A stretch of DNA of 64,000 nucleotides from Akkermansiaceae bacterium (GCA_029866215.1 JARWZU010000066.1:20176-84175); one strand, 5' to 3'; counted from the first letter of the stretch, positions 42,625 through 50,127 are shown. Translations and numbers: made by a program. The notes: generated by a model from the letters alone, not told the origin.

Positions 42625-45600
42625 GTGTCCAGCTCACCACCTCGCAAAGTTCTTCTCGTCGGCTGGGACGCCGCCGACTGGAAAGTCATCCACCCACTGC
42701 TCGACGCCGGGAAAATGCCCCACCTCGCCCGCTTCCTTGAGCGCGGCGTCATGGGCAACATTGCCACCCTCCAGCCCGCGCTCAGCCCCACGCTGTGGAC
42801 CTCCATCGCCACCGGCAAGCGCCCTTACAAGCACGGCATCCTCGGCTTTTCCGAGCCCGATCCGGTCACCGGCGGCATCCGCCCCATCACTAATCTCTCG
42901 CGCAAGACCAAGGCGATCTGGAACATCCTCAACCAGGAGGGGAAAAACACCATCACCGTCGGCTGGTGGCCGTCCAACCCCGCCGAGCCGCTGTCCAAGG
43001 GCGTGATGGTCTCCAACGACTACCAGCAAGCCCACGGCAGCAATACCTATGAGCCGGAAAAATGGCCGCTCAAGCCGGAAACCATCCACCCCGAGCGACT
43101 CGTCCGCCATCTCAAGGACCTGCGCTTCCACCCGGCGGAGCTCACCGAGGACGACCTGCGCCCCTTCCTGCCCGGCCTCGATGGCATGAGCCGCGAGGAC
43201 CTCGACAAGGCGGAGAAAGACCCGCGCGTCCAGTCGCTCGCCAAGATCATCGCGGACTGCACCAGCATTCACTCCGCCGCCACCGCGCTGATCCAGAACG
43301 AACCGTGGGACCTGATGTGCGTGTATTACGATGCCATCGACCACTTCGGCCACGCCTTCATGAAATACCACCCGCCGCAGCGGCCGCAGGTGAGCGACTG
43401 GGACTTCCAGGTCTTCAATCACTGCGTGGAAATGGGCTACCTCTATCATGACGCCATGCTCGGAACCCTCCTGGACCTCGCCGGTGAGGACACCACCGTC
43501 ATCCTCATGTCCGACCACGGCTTCCACCCGGACGACCTGCGCCTGAGTAACATCCCGCGCGAGCCCGCCGGCCCGGCGGCCGAGCACCGCCAGTTCGGCA
43601 TCTTTGCCGCCATGGGCCCCGGCATCCGCAAGGACGAGCGGGTCTTCGGTGCCAGCCTCATCGACATCTGCCCGACCCTGCTCCACCTCTTCGGCCTGCC
43701 GGTGGGCGAGGACATGGACGGCAAGGTGCTGCTGGACATTTATGAAAACCCGCCCGCCGCCATCCAGCGCATCCCCAGCTGGGACGCGGTGCCCGGCGAC
43801 CACGGCATGCACCCGCCGGACAAGCAGATTTCCGCTGCGGATTCCAAGGCCGCGCTCGAGCAGCTCGTCGCCCTCGGCTACATCGAGGAGCCGGATGCGG
43901 ACCAATCCAAGGCCATCGAGCAAACCGTCCGCGAGCTCGACTACAACCTCGCCCAAGCCTGGATCGACGGCGGCTACTACGCCGAGGCCGTCACCATTCT
44001 CGAGCGCCTCTACCAGACTTGGCCCATGGAGCACCGCTTCGGCTTCAAGCTCGCCACCTGCTACCAGAGCCAGGGCCGCCCGGCGGAGCTGCGCACGCTC
44101 GTCACCACCGTGATCGAGCGCCGGATGCAGGAAGCCAGCGAGGCCGTGGCCACCCTTCAGGAGCTCAAGCTCGATGACGAGGAAGTCCAGAGGGCGGAAA
44201 AGGAACGCATCGAGGCGATGACCGACAAGGAGAAGCAAAAGTTCGGCCACGAGCGCCGCGAGCTGCTGGCCAAGGCTCGGCCGAACCTGTTTTCCCTGCG
44301 CTACCTGGAAGCCTATGCCGACCTCGCGGAAAAAAACTACGAGGCCGCCCTCGCCAAGCTCGAACAGCTCGACAGCGACTTCGGCGCGCGCCGCAACGCC
44401 CTCACCCTGCGCGGTGAGGTGTTGCAGCGGCTCCAGCGTTGGGACGATTCCCGCGCCGCCTTCGAGGAGGCGCTCGCCCTCGACTCGGAAGCGCCCGGAC
44501 CGCTGCTCGGCATGGCCCGCGCCGCGCTGGCCGCAAGGGATTACGAGGCCACCATCCGCCACGCCCGCACCTCGCTTGGGCTGCTTTATTTCCAGCCGAA
44601 GGGCCACTACATCATCGGCCTCGCCCACTTCCGGCTCGGCGAGCTGGCGGCGGCCAAGGACGCCTTCCTCACCTGCGTCACCCAGGCTCCCTTGTTCGCC
44701 GCCGGCTTCCGGATGCTTGGCCAGATCGCCCGGCTTGAGCACGACGCGATCGGCCAGAGCCAGAACGCGCTGCGCTTGAAACACTCGCGTCAGCAACTCG
44801 CCGCGCTGCGGGATTCCAAATTTGCCGAGCTCCAACAGCTCAATGCCCGCCCGCTGCACGGCGGCGACGATCCGGAAAACCGCCCCATGCCCGAGCTCCT
44901 GCCGCGCCTGGAGGCCCTCGACGGCGTGGCCTCGGAGGAACTCATCACCCTCGTCTCCGGCCTGCCGCGTTCCGGCACCTCGCTGATGATGCAGTTGCTG
45001 GAAGCCGCCGGCCTACCCGCCTTCACCGATGGCCGCCGCGTGGCGGACGACTCCAACCAGAAGGGCTACTACGAGCACGACCAGGTCGCCGCCCTCCTCA
45101 CGAGCCCGGACAAAAGCTGGCTCGCCGGAGCCCGCGGCCACGCGCTCAAGGTCGTCGCCCCCCTCCTCACCGCCCTCCCTCTTCAAATTCAAAAATCCCC
45201 AATCTCCAATCCCCAATCCCCCATCTCCCCCCTCCACTACCGCGTGCTCTTCATGGAGCGCGAGATGGAGGAAATCCTCGAGAGCCAGGACAGCATGCTC
45301 GCCCGCCTCGGCAAGCCCACCCATCCCGGAGCGGACATCGCCAAGGCCTACCGCCAGCAGGTCCGCCATGCCAAGACCTGGCTCACCGGCCGCGGCATCC
45401 CGGCCATGAGCGTTTCCTACGCGGATCTCGTCCACCGCCCGGACGAGGCGCTGCCGCCGCTCGCCGCCTTCCTCGGCGTGCCGGAAAAACTCGCCGCCAT
45501 GCGCGCCGTCATCGATCCCACCCTCCATCGCGCCCGCAGCGGCGTAGAGCTCGGCTCTGTAAGGAGCGGCGACCTTACTGTCGCCTCTTCCTCTCCCGCC

Positions 45601-45636
45601 GCCCAAAGAGGGGACAATAAGGTCCCCGCTCCTTAA
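42625..45636 (+). CDS. Three-part fusion: alkaline-phosphatase-superfamily phosphodiesterase, TPR region, sulfotransferase
   Basis: A GTG-started protein of 1003 residues with no signal peptide. Residues about 5-380 are a type I phosphodiesterase/nucleotide pyrophosphatase-like domain: KVLLVGWDAADWKVI, LSPTLWTSIATGKRPYKHG with the nucleophile Thr, YYDAIDHFGH and MSDHGFHPDD for the metals. About 430-720 is helical with TPR-like repeats (AALAKLEQLDSDF, WDDSRAAFEEALALDSEAP). About 765-975 is a sulfotransferase with the PAPS P-loop VSGLPRSGTSLMMQLLE. A low-complexity Pro/Ser/Gln insert lies near 853-870, and the last 25 residues are encoded by a palindromic repeat. It could couple phosphodiester and sulfate chemistry on an envelope glycan (inference). 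Confidence 0.85.
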   Translation: MSSSPPRKVLLVGWDAADWKVIHPLLDAGKMPHLARFLERGVMGNIATLQPALSPTLWTSIATGKRPYKHGILGFSEPDPVTGGIRPITNLSRKTKAIWNILNQEGKNTITVGWWPSNPAEPLSKGVMVSNDYQQAHGSNTYEPEKWPLKPETIHPERLVRHLKDLRFHPAELTEDDLRPFLPGLDGMSREDLDKAEKDPRVQSLAKIIADCTSIHSAATALIQNEPWDLMCVYYDAIDHFGHAFMKYHPPQRPQVSDWDFQVFNHCVEMGYLYHDAMLGTLLDLAGEDTTVILMSDHGFHPDDLRLSNIPREPAGPAAEHRQFGIFAAMGPGIRKDERVFGASLIDICPTLLHLFGLPVGEDMDGKVLLDIYENPPAAIQRIPSWDAVPGDHGMHPPDKQISAADSKAALEQLVALGYIEEPDADQSKAIEQTVRELDYNLAQAWIDGGYYAEAVTILERLYQTWPMEHRFGFKLATCYQSQGRPAELRTLVTTVIERRMQEASEAVATLQELKLDDEEVQRAEKERIEAMTDKEKQKFGHERRELLAKARPNLFSLRYLEAYADLAEKNYEAALAKLEQLDSDFGARRNALTLRGEVLQRLQRWDDSRAAFEEALALDSEAPGPLLGMARAALAARDYEATIRHARTSLGLLYFQPKGHYIIGLAHFRLGELAAAKDAFLTCVTQAPLFAAGFRMLGQIARLEHDAIGQSQNALRLKHSRQQLAALRDSKFAELQQLNARPLHGGDDPENRPMPELLPRLEALDGVASEELITLVSGLPRSGTSLMMQLLEAAGLPAFTDGRRVADDSNQKGYYEHDQVAALLTSPDKSWLAGARGHALKVVAPLLTALPLQIQKSPISNPQSPISPLHYRVLFMEREMEEILESQDSMLARLGKPTHPGADIAKAYRQQVRHAKTWLTGRGIPAMSVSYADLVHRPDEALPPLAAFLGVPEKLAAMRAVIDPTLHRARSGVELGSVRSGDLTVASSSPAAQRGDNKVPAP
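45560..45635. repeat. Palindromic repeat element (29-bp arms) over the end of the fusion gene
   Basis: Left arm 45560-45588 and right arm 45607-45635 pair at 26 of 29 positions around an 18-base spacer; the core reads TAAGGAGCGGSGACCTTAYTGTCSCCTCT. It encodes the last residues and includes most of the stop codon of the fusion gene. A related half occurs at 46416-46440 before the second PEP-CTERM gene. This is a REP-like or MITE-like short element. Confidence 0.9.
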
Positions 45637-45663
45637 CCATTTCGCCAAAAGAAAACACTCTCA

Positions 45664-45686
45664 CCGCCAGCGGCGTTCGCGGGCGG
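45664..45686 (+). promoter_or_regulatory. Conserved leader hairpin of the first PEP-CTERM gene
   Basis: CCGCC and GGCGG (inner GCG/CGC) form a stem 32 bases before the ATG. The same position in the duplicated gene (46471-46493) has a matching hairpin in which the inner pairs differ but are still able to pair. It may affect RNA stability or translation. Confidence 0.45.
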
Positions 45687-45718
45687 GAGCTAACAAAAAA
45701 GTAGAAATACACCTAAAC

Positions 45719-46324
45719 ATGAAAACGAATAAAAATAACACAACCGCCATGCAGCTCCCGGGAGCGCTGGCGCTGGCCGCCGCAGGAGCCGCCACCCAAG
45801 CCAACGCGGCGACGGTGCAGATCTCGTTTGCCAATAACGTGGTGAGTATGAGCTCCGGGCTTACCAACTTCTCGCCGGACCTGACAGGCGACGGGGTTGC
45901 GGATCTAAAAGCATTTATCGGTAGTTCTGACGTAAGAATGTTGGAACTTGATAATGATTTCTTGGCGAAAGCCAGCACTTCTTCTGGGACGGTAAGGTTA
46001 GGAAATCGGGTTGCCGTGTCGACATCCGATCGGGCGCTTATCGCTTTCACCTTCAAGGATGCGAGGATTAACAGTTTTGCGTTGACCTCTGGGTTCTTGG
46101 ACGTGGAAGGGTATGCAACGGAGGGAGGTAATGACGCTCAGTTGAAAATCCACCGCCTGATCTTCGACTACAGCAGCACCACCGCGCCCGCCGGAGTGAC
46201 AACCGCGACCACCGGTCTCTCGGAATGGAGCGCGAACGCCGTGCCGGAGCCGAGTAGCCTCGGTCTTCTCGCCCTCGGTGCCGGTGGCCTGCTCGCCCGC
46301 CGCCGCAGAGCGATGGTGGCGTAG
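45719..46324 (+). CDS. PEP-CTERM sorting-domain protein (first of a duplicated pair)
   Basis: A 201-residue exported protein. The signal region is MQLPGALALAAAGAATQANA, cleaved before ATVQISF. The C-terminus shows the full sorting signal: VPEPSS, a hydrophobic helix LGLLALGAGGLLA and the Arg-rich end RRRR. Exosortase would cut near PEP and release it to the surface or polymer matrix. No exosortase gene is in the window. The middle of the protein (beta-rich, 40-130) has no family I can name, and its base composition is more AT-rich than the two ends. The leader is shared with the next gene. Confidence 0.85.
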   Translation: MKTNKNNTTAMQLPGALALAAAGAATQANAATVQISFANNVVSMSSGLTNFSPDLTGDGVADLKAFIGSSDVRMLELDNDFLAKASTSSGTVRLGNRVAVSTSDRALIAFTFKDARINSFALTSGFLDVEGYATEGGNDAQLKIHRLIFDYSSTTAPAGVTTATTGLSEWSANAVPEPSSLGLLALGAGGLLARRRRAMVA

Positions 46325-46351
46325 AGCGGTCTGACGCGCTTATCGCACCCT

Positions 46352-46385
46352 GGAAGAGGCGGTCGCCCCGGTGGCCGCCTCTTCC
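46352..46385 (+). terminator. Hairpin after the first PEP-CTERM gene
   Basis: An 11-bp perfect stem (GGAAGAGGCGG / CCGCCTCTTCC) encloses a 12-base loop and begins 27 bases after the stop. There is no T run, so it may be a non-canonical terminator or an RNA-end-protecting hairpin. Confidence 0.5.
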
Positions 46386-46415
46386 TCAGGGGACTGAGCC
46401 TCGCCACCTCAAGAA

Positions 46416-46435
46416 TGGGGACAGGAATGTCCCCA
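46416..46435. repeat. Short hairpin related to the 45560 palindromic element
   Basis: TGGGGACA and TGTCCCCA form a perfect 8-bp stem around GGAA. The bases after it (CTCCTTAACCATTTC) match those after the element at 45560-45635, so this is a shortened copy carried along in the duplication of the PEP-CTERM gene and its leader. Confidence 0.75.
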
Positions 46436-46470
46436 CTCCTTAACCATTTCCCCCCAAAAAAACACTCTCA

Positions 46471-46493
46471 CCGCCAGCGGCATCCGTTGGCGG
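46471..46493 (+). promoter_or_regulatory. Conserved leader hairpin of the second PEP-CTERM gene
   Basis: The outer stem CCGCC/GGCGG is kept at the same distance (31 bases) from the ATG as in the first copy. Inside, the A-G mismatch of copy one is replaced by an A-T pair and a G-T wobble, which keeps the fold. Confidence 0.45.
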
Positions 46494-46524
46494 GAGCCAA
46501 ACAAAAGCGGAAAACTACAAAAAT

Positions 46525-47178
46525 ATGAAAACGAAAATGAAAAGACAGGGATCCAACGAATTACCACGCTTCGCCGTGGGGGCACTCGCCATCGCGGGTG
46601 CGTCCGCAGCCAACGCGGCGACGGTGCAGATTACCTTCACGGGTAGCTATATTTCAACAACGGGGGGGAATCACATCGTATCCGATTACGGGGGGGATGG
46701 GGTCGCCAACCTAGTGGGCAAGATAACCTACAAAATGGTGGGATTAGAGGACGGCCTGAGCTCATTTGTGGGGGAGGCTGCGGGGCGGTCCGATTTGGGG
46801 GTGGGAAATGACGACATGTATTCTGCATCGGTTTGGCTTCGCGGGGCAGTGCCCGTGGGGACGAATAATTGGAATAATGCGGCGGTGGTTACGCATCGCG
46901 GTTTGGTGGGAATAGCGTTCAGTGACGCGAATATCCGCAGCGGCGCCTTAACGAATGGTTGGTTGGATATCGCCGGATATGCGAGTGAGCCCGGGGAGAA
47001 GAAACTCACCGTGCATCGCCTGATCTTCGATAACAACAGCGCCACCGCGCCCACCGGCCTGTCCTCGTCAAGCACGGGCATCGGCGAATGGAGCGCCGTA
47101 CCTGAGCCAAGCAGCCTAGGCCTGCTCGCACTCGGTGCCGGTGGCCTGCTCGCCCGCCGCCGCCGCCAGGCTGCGTGA
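46525..47178 (+). CDS. PEP-CTERM sorting-domain protein (second of a duplicated pair)
   Basis: A 217-residue paralog of the upstream gene. Both share the leader DNA, the start MKT, a signal peptide ending ANAATVQI, the segment HRLIFD(Y/N)(S/N)S and the tail VPEPSSLGLLALGAGGLLARRRR-like (PEP motif, helix, four arginines). The central part (about 45-135) is different and its coding strand is strongly G-rich, giving many Gly, Val and Trp residues. This mosaic of fixed ends and a changing centre suggests that the exported part is under diversification or was replaced by recombination. Probable extracellular matrix or surface protein. Confidence 0.85.
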   Translation: MKTKMKRQGSNELPRFAVGALAIAGASAANAATVQITFTGSYISTTGGNHIVSDYGGDGVANLVGKITYKMVGLEDGLSSFVGEAAGRSDLGVGNDDMYSASVWLRGAVPVGTNNWNNAAVVTHRGLVGIAFSDANIRSGALTNGWLDIAGYASEPGEKKLTVHRLIFDNNSATAPTGLSSSSTGIGEWSAVPEPSSLGLLALGAGGLLARRRRQAA

Positions 47179-47229
47179 TCGCTCCACCCTGCGTCCCGTT
47201 GGGTGTTCTCCCAGCGGGCCGCTTCCTCT

Positions 47230-47259
47230 GGGTCCCTTTGCAGAAAGGCAAAGGGACCC
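47230..47259 (+). terminator. Strong intrinsic-type terminator after the second PEP-CTERM gene
   Basis: A perfect 12-bp stem, GGGTCCCTTTGC / GCAAAGGGACCC, surrounds the loop AGAAAG. TGTCCTTTTAA follows. It starts 51 bases after the stop codon. Confidence 0.8.
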
Positions 47260-47276
47260 TGTCCTTTTAAGCTGAG

Positions 47277-47306
47277 CCCCCATTTCCCCGCCCTCCGGTC
47301 CGCCCC
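47277..47306. repeat. Interspersed repeat, copy 1
   Basis: This 30-base pyrimidine-rich motif has the core TTTCCCCGCCCTCCGGTCCG. Two more copies lie at 48271-48300 and 49488-49517. Here it follows the terminator of the PEP-CTERM pair. The remaining bases up to 47493 hold nothing I recognise. Confidence 0.85.
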
Positions 47307-47493
47307 AATGGCTCATTCAGCGGCCTCCAGCCGTATGCAAATTCCTGCTATGGTTGGGTCTTGCTGCGGAATTGGGAAATGCTCAGTTTAAGAAAATCTC
47401 GAAGGTTTGTTTGAAAGACCTAGGCTTCCGTTTTACCACCGTGCCTTTGCGCTAGGCTACGGCAGGCAGTTCCCACAAATTTGCTCAACAAGC

Positions 47494-47976
47494 TCACTTA
47501 AGCCCCTCCCGGCATTCCCTCGCATGCATTCCGATCCCATCGACGAGCCTTCCGATCACGGGATCCACGATTCCTGCCTGAGCTAGGTCATGCGCGACGG
47601 TGGGCAGGGCATCGGTGATACGGGTGATCATCGCTGCGGCGCGGTCGGTGAGGGACTCGGAGTGTAGGCGCAGTTCGCGGGCACATGCTTCCCAGTGGCA
47701 GCGCTGGATTTCGCGAAGGCGGTAGCTGCCGCCGATCTTCATGGCGAGCCGTGCCTTCTGGAGGTCGATCTGCCGGGGGTATGGGATGGCGGATGCGAGG
47801 TCGTAGAGGGGCGCGAGGCGGACTTGCGGACCAGGGGCGATGAGGAGCGAAACATTCTTGGCGTGGGCATCGGTGCCGGCGATTAGCCAGTTGAAGACCA
47901 AGGCGTCGGCGAAAGCCATGAGATCGGCGGCAGGATCACTGGATTGGTCGCGCAAGAGGGCAACGATGGCACTCAT
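47494..47976 (-). pseudogene. hipA: HipA kinase C-terminal fragment
   Basis: About 160 residues matching only the second half of HipA toxins (full length about 420-440). The active-site segment FNWLIAGTDAHAKNVSLL (catalytic Asp, then His-x-Lys-Asn) and LAPLYDLASAIPY (metal-binding D-L) are present. The ATP-loop half and the N-terminal subdomain are missing. The open frame runs further upstream to 48063, but that part (Cys-rich, CKCRRSPIFLLIADCRLC) does not look like HipA. With the N-terminal half gone the kinase cannot be active. A HipA N-terminal fragment with hipB lies 2 kb away on the other strand. Confidence 0.75.
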
Positions 47977-48166
47977 CACGGGTATCTCACATAGTCGGCA
48001 ATCGGCGATAAGCAAAAATATGGGCGATCGACGACATTTACAAATGTGTCCATTTGCCGACATCGAGGGTCAGTGGGGGGCTAGGAATGAAGCCCCTTCA
48101 TCTATCAAACAACCGTCACAAAAGAATTCTTGGCTGAGAGGCTTGGAGAGCTAAGTCTCGTTAGAA

Positions 48167-49339
48167 ATGAGACGTGCTGACCATTCTTCCGCTCTCGCCA
48201 GATCTCGGCGATCTGCGGAGCATTCCTCCCGTCAGCGTTTCGGTTTTCCGTATTTCAGCTTTTCCCGAGGCCCCCTTTCCCCCGCCCTCCGGTCCGGCCC
48301 AACGTCTTTTTCGGGAGTATCCCGGCGAAAGCAGATTCTTAGCAGCTGGATTGCAGGAGCGCTCGCTGTCGTGCTGCTGTCATTAGCGGTCGCGTGGGCT
48401 GGAGAAGAAGCCGCCACGCCACCCGCCGCGCCGGGAAAAGAAGCCGCCGCCACGCCAACCTCCGAGCCGGTGAAGGTCTCAATGGGCCTGTTCCTCCTGC
48501 GCATCGACGCGCTGGATCTCAAGTCGGAGACCGCGACGATCTCGTTCTACGTGTGGACCCGCTGGCGCGGCGACATCGACGGTTCAGCCTTCGAGATCAT
48601 CAACGGCACGCTCGACTCGAAGGTCAGCGAGTACAAGGAAACCAAGGAGGGCGAGCACTACGCGTACTACCGGTGCCGCGCGACGGTGAACATCGACGTC
48701 GACTTCAAGCGATACCCGTTCGATACGCATCGCTTGTCGATTGCGATGGAGCACGTCGAGCTCGACGTCAGGCAAATGGTCTGGGAGGTCGACACGGCGA
48801 GCATGAAGCACCTCGCGAGCCCTGCCCGCTCTGGCTGGTCCATCAGCCCGCCGGCGTTTGCCGTCAGCGAGACCACCTACCAGACGAACTGGGGATTGGC
48901 CGGCGTCTCGCCGGATGAAGCCACGGTGACGTCGCGGTTCACCGCCTCGATCGAGCTGCGCCACGAGCCGCGCGCCTCGTTCGTAAAGACGTTCCTGCCG
49001 TTGTTCATCTCGATGCTGATCACGTTCCTCGCCTTTCTGATCTCTTCCGAAGAGCTCGAGGCGCGGGTCGGCATCGGCGTGGCGGGAATCTTCGGAGCCG
49101 TGACGTCGCAGTCGTTGGCCTCAGACAACCTCCCCGAGACGGCATACATGACGCTCTCGGATCAGATTCACAACGCGAGCCTGTTCTTCGTCTTCGCGAC
49201 GCTGCTGACGAGTTGCTACGTTGGCTACCTCGCTCGCACCGGGCGAGAGGCCAGAGCCATCAAGGTGGATCAGACCTTGGGCCTCTGCGTGACCCTCGGG
49301 TACGTCGCGGTCGTCTCGGTGCTGCTGGCGGGGTTCTAG
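48167..49339 (+). CDS. Bacterial pentameric ligand-gated ion channel (Cys-loop receptor family)
   Basis: The open frame codes for 390 residues. The first 55 are doubtful: they translate the interspersed repeat (48271-48300) and there is no in-frame Met before the signal-like SSWIAGALAVVLLSLAVAWA, so the original start may have been lost. The rest is a complete channel: extracellular beta-sandwich (about 95-270) with WTRWRGD and the loop VDFKRYPFDTHRLSI, then four membrane helices (FVKTFLPLFISMLITFLAFL, pore helix VGIGVAGIFGAVTSQSLA, two more at 340-390). The YPFDTH loop is the prokaryotic Cys-loop form. Codon use is unlike its neighbours, so transfer is likely. The ligand is unknown. Confidence 0.85.
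   Translation: MRRADHSSALARSRRSAEHSSRQRFGFPYFSFSRGPLSPALRSGPTSFSGVSRRKQILSSWIAGALAVVLLSLAVAWAGEEAATPPAAPGKEAAATPTSEPVKVSMGLFLLRIDALDLKSETATISFYVWTRWRGDIDGSAFEIINGTLDSKVSEYKETKEGEHYAYYRCRATVNIDVDFKRYPFDTHRLSIAMEHVELDVRQMVWEVDTASMKHLASPARSGWSISPPAFAVSETTYQTNWGLAGVSPDEATVTSRFTASIELRHEPRASFVKTFLPLFISMLITFLAFLISSEELEARVGIGVAGIFGAVTSQSLASDNLPETAYMTLSDQIHNASLFFVFATLLTSCYVGYLARTGREARAIKVDQTLGLCVTLGYVAVVSVLLAGF
48271..48300. repeat. Interspersed repeat, copy 2
   Basis: CCCCCTTTCCCCCGCCCTCC followed by GGTCCGGCCC; it shares the core with copies 1 and 3. It lies in the doubtful 5' part of the ion-channel gene, where it would code for GPLSPALRSGP. Confidence 0.85.
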
Positions 49340-49343
49340 CCAG

Positions 49344-49458
49344 CTACGAGAAATGGGGTCCGGGTGCAAGTGAATGGGCCTTGAAAACCTTCAACGATGA
49401 AAATGAAGACTGGGTCATTTCCGAACAACCGTTTCCACCGTCGGTGGTGGTGAAGTGA
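49344..49458 (+). pseudogene. Possible C-terminal remnant of an unknown gene
   Basis: Right after the ion-channel stop, a different frame reads YEKWGPGASEWALKTFNDEN and then EDWVISEQPFPPSVVVK before a stop. Its composition (Trp, Asn, Asp, Glu) is protein-like and it ends 30 bases before the third interspersed repeat. It has no start of its own. I cannot name the family; it may be the tail of a gene cut by insertion of the channel gene. Confidence 0.35.
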
Positions 49459-49487
49459 GGAGGCTTCGGCTCATGCCATCTCTAACG

Positions 49488-49517
49488 CCCCCTTTTTCCC
49501 CGCCCTCCGGTCCGGCC
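49488..49517. repeat. Interspersed repeat, copy 3
   Basis: GCCCCCTTTTTCCCCGCCCT followed by CCGGTCCGGC; the core matches copies 1 and 2. It lies between the unknown remnant and hipB. Copies 2 and 3 thus bracket the channel gene in direct orientation. Confidence 0.85.
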
Positions 49518-49632
49518 ACCTCCTTCGCTAAAGCTATGGCGGACAAGACGACAGGCAGTAGAAGATGGCGCGACACATAATGTTTGAGATATCGCACAAA
49601 ACTTGCCGATTTTGTTCAGAGTATCGACTATT

Positions 49633-49959
49633 ATGGGACGAGAAATTAGTACACTACTGCCCAAGCACGAGCGTCTTCTCGTCAATTTGGGAGAGAATCT
49701 TCGATTGGCGCGGCTGCGGCGAAAGCTGAGTGCCGAACAGGTCGCGGAGAGGGCGGGCATCAGCCGCTCGACCCTCCATCTGATGGAAAATGGGTCTGCG
49801 GGCAATTCGTTGGGCAAGCTCGTGCAGGTGTTGGCCGTGCTTGGGCTTGAGCAAGATCTCTCTGCGGTCGGTGGCGACGATATTCTAGGCCGCAAGCTGG
49901 AAGACGCTCGTCTCACGGAAACCCGGCGACGCGCGCCGAAAAGGAAACTCAAGCAATGA
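49633..49959 (+). CDS. hipB: HipB-like XRE-family antitoxin/regulator
   Basis: A 108-residue helix-turn-helix protein. The XRE domain covers about residues 18-75: LGENLRLARLRRKLSAEQVA, AERAGISRSTLHLMENG and LGKLVQVLAVLGLEQDL. The C-terminal tail is basic (RRRAPKRKLK), as in many HipB proteins of the HipBST/HipBA group. The ATG at 49633 is chosen because the frame before it starts only with TTG. Its stop overlaps the start of the truncated hipA (ATGA), so the ancestral pair was translationally coupled. Without an active HipA it may now only regulate its own promoter. Confidence 0.85.
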   Translation: MGREISTLLPKHERLLVNLGENLRLARLRRKLSAEQVAERAGISRSTLHLMENGSAGNSLGKLVQVLAVLGLEQDLSAVGGDDILGRKLEDARLTETRRRAPKRKLKQ

Positions 49960-50120
49960 GCAGGGAAATTGAAGTCTGGGCCGACTGGCAGGAACTCGAT
50001 GCGCCGACCATGATGGGGCATCTGCGTTCCTCTCTGACCCGAGGGAAGGAGGTCTTTTCCTTTTCTTACGAGAGCGAATGGCTGGCAAGTGGTGCCAATT
50101 CAATTTCCCACACAAAGTGA
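49956..50120 (+). pseudogene. hipA: HipA N-terminal fragment, cut by a direct repeat
   Basis: The start MSREIEVWADWQELDAPTMM, then GHLRSSLTRGKEVFSFSYES and EWLASG match the N-terminal subdomain of HipA. Homology stops after about 46 residues, exactly where a 32-bp direct repeat begins (50096). The final residues ANSISHTK come from that repeat. The kinase part is absent, so this cannot be a working toxin. Confidence 0.82.
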
Positions 50121-50127
50121 GGCGGTC
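50096..50127. repeat. 32-bp direct repeat, left copy
   Basis: It starts CAATTCAATTTCCCACACAA and is repeated at 50798-50829 with two mismatches. The two copies enclose a complete hicBA pair. Confidence 0.92.

Noticed and set aside
42634..44859. Minus-strand open frame of 741 codons
   Set aside because: It is antisense to the fusion gene, where high GC keeps the opposite frame open; its translation is Leu/Gly/Val/Glu-rich with no recognisable motif.
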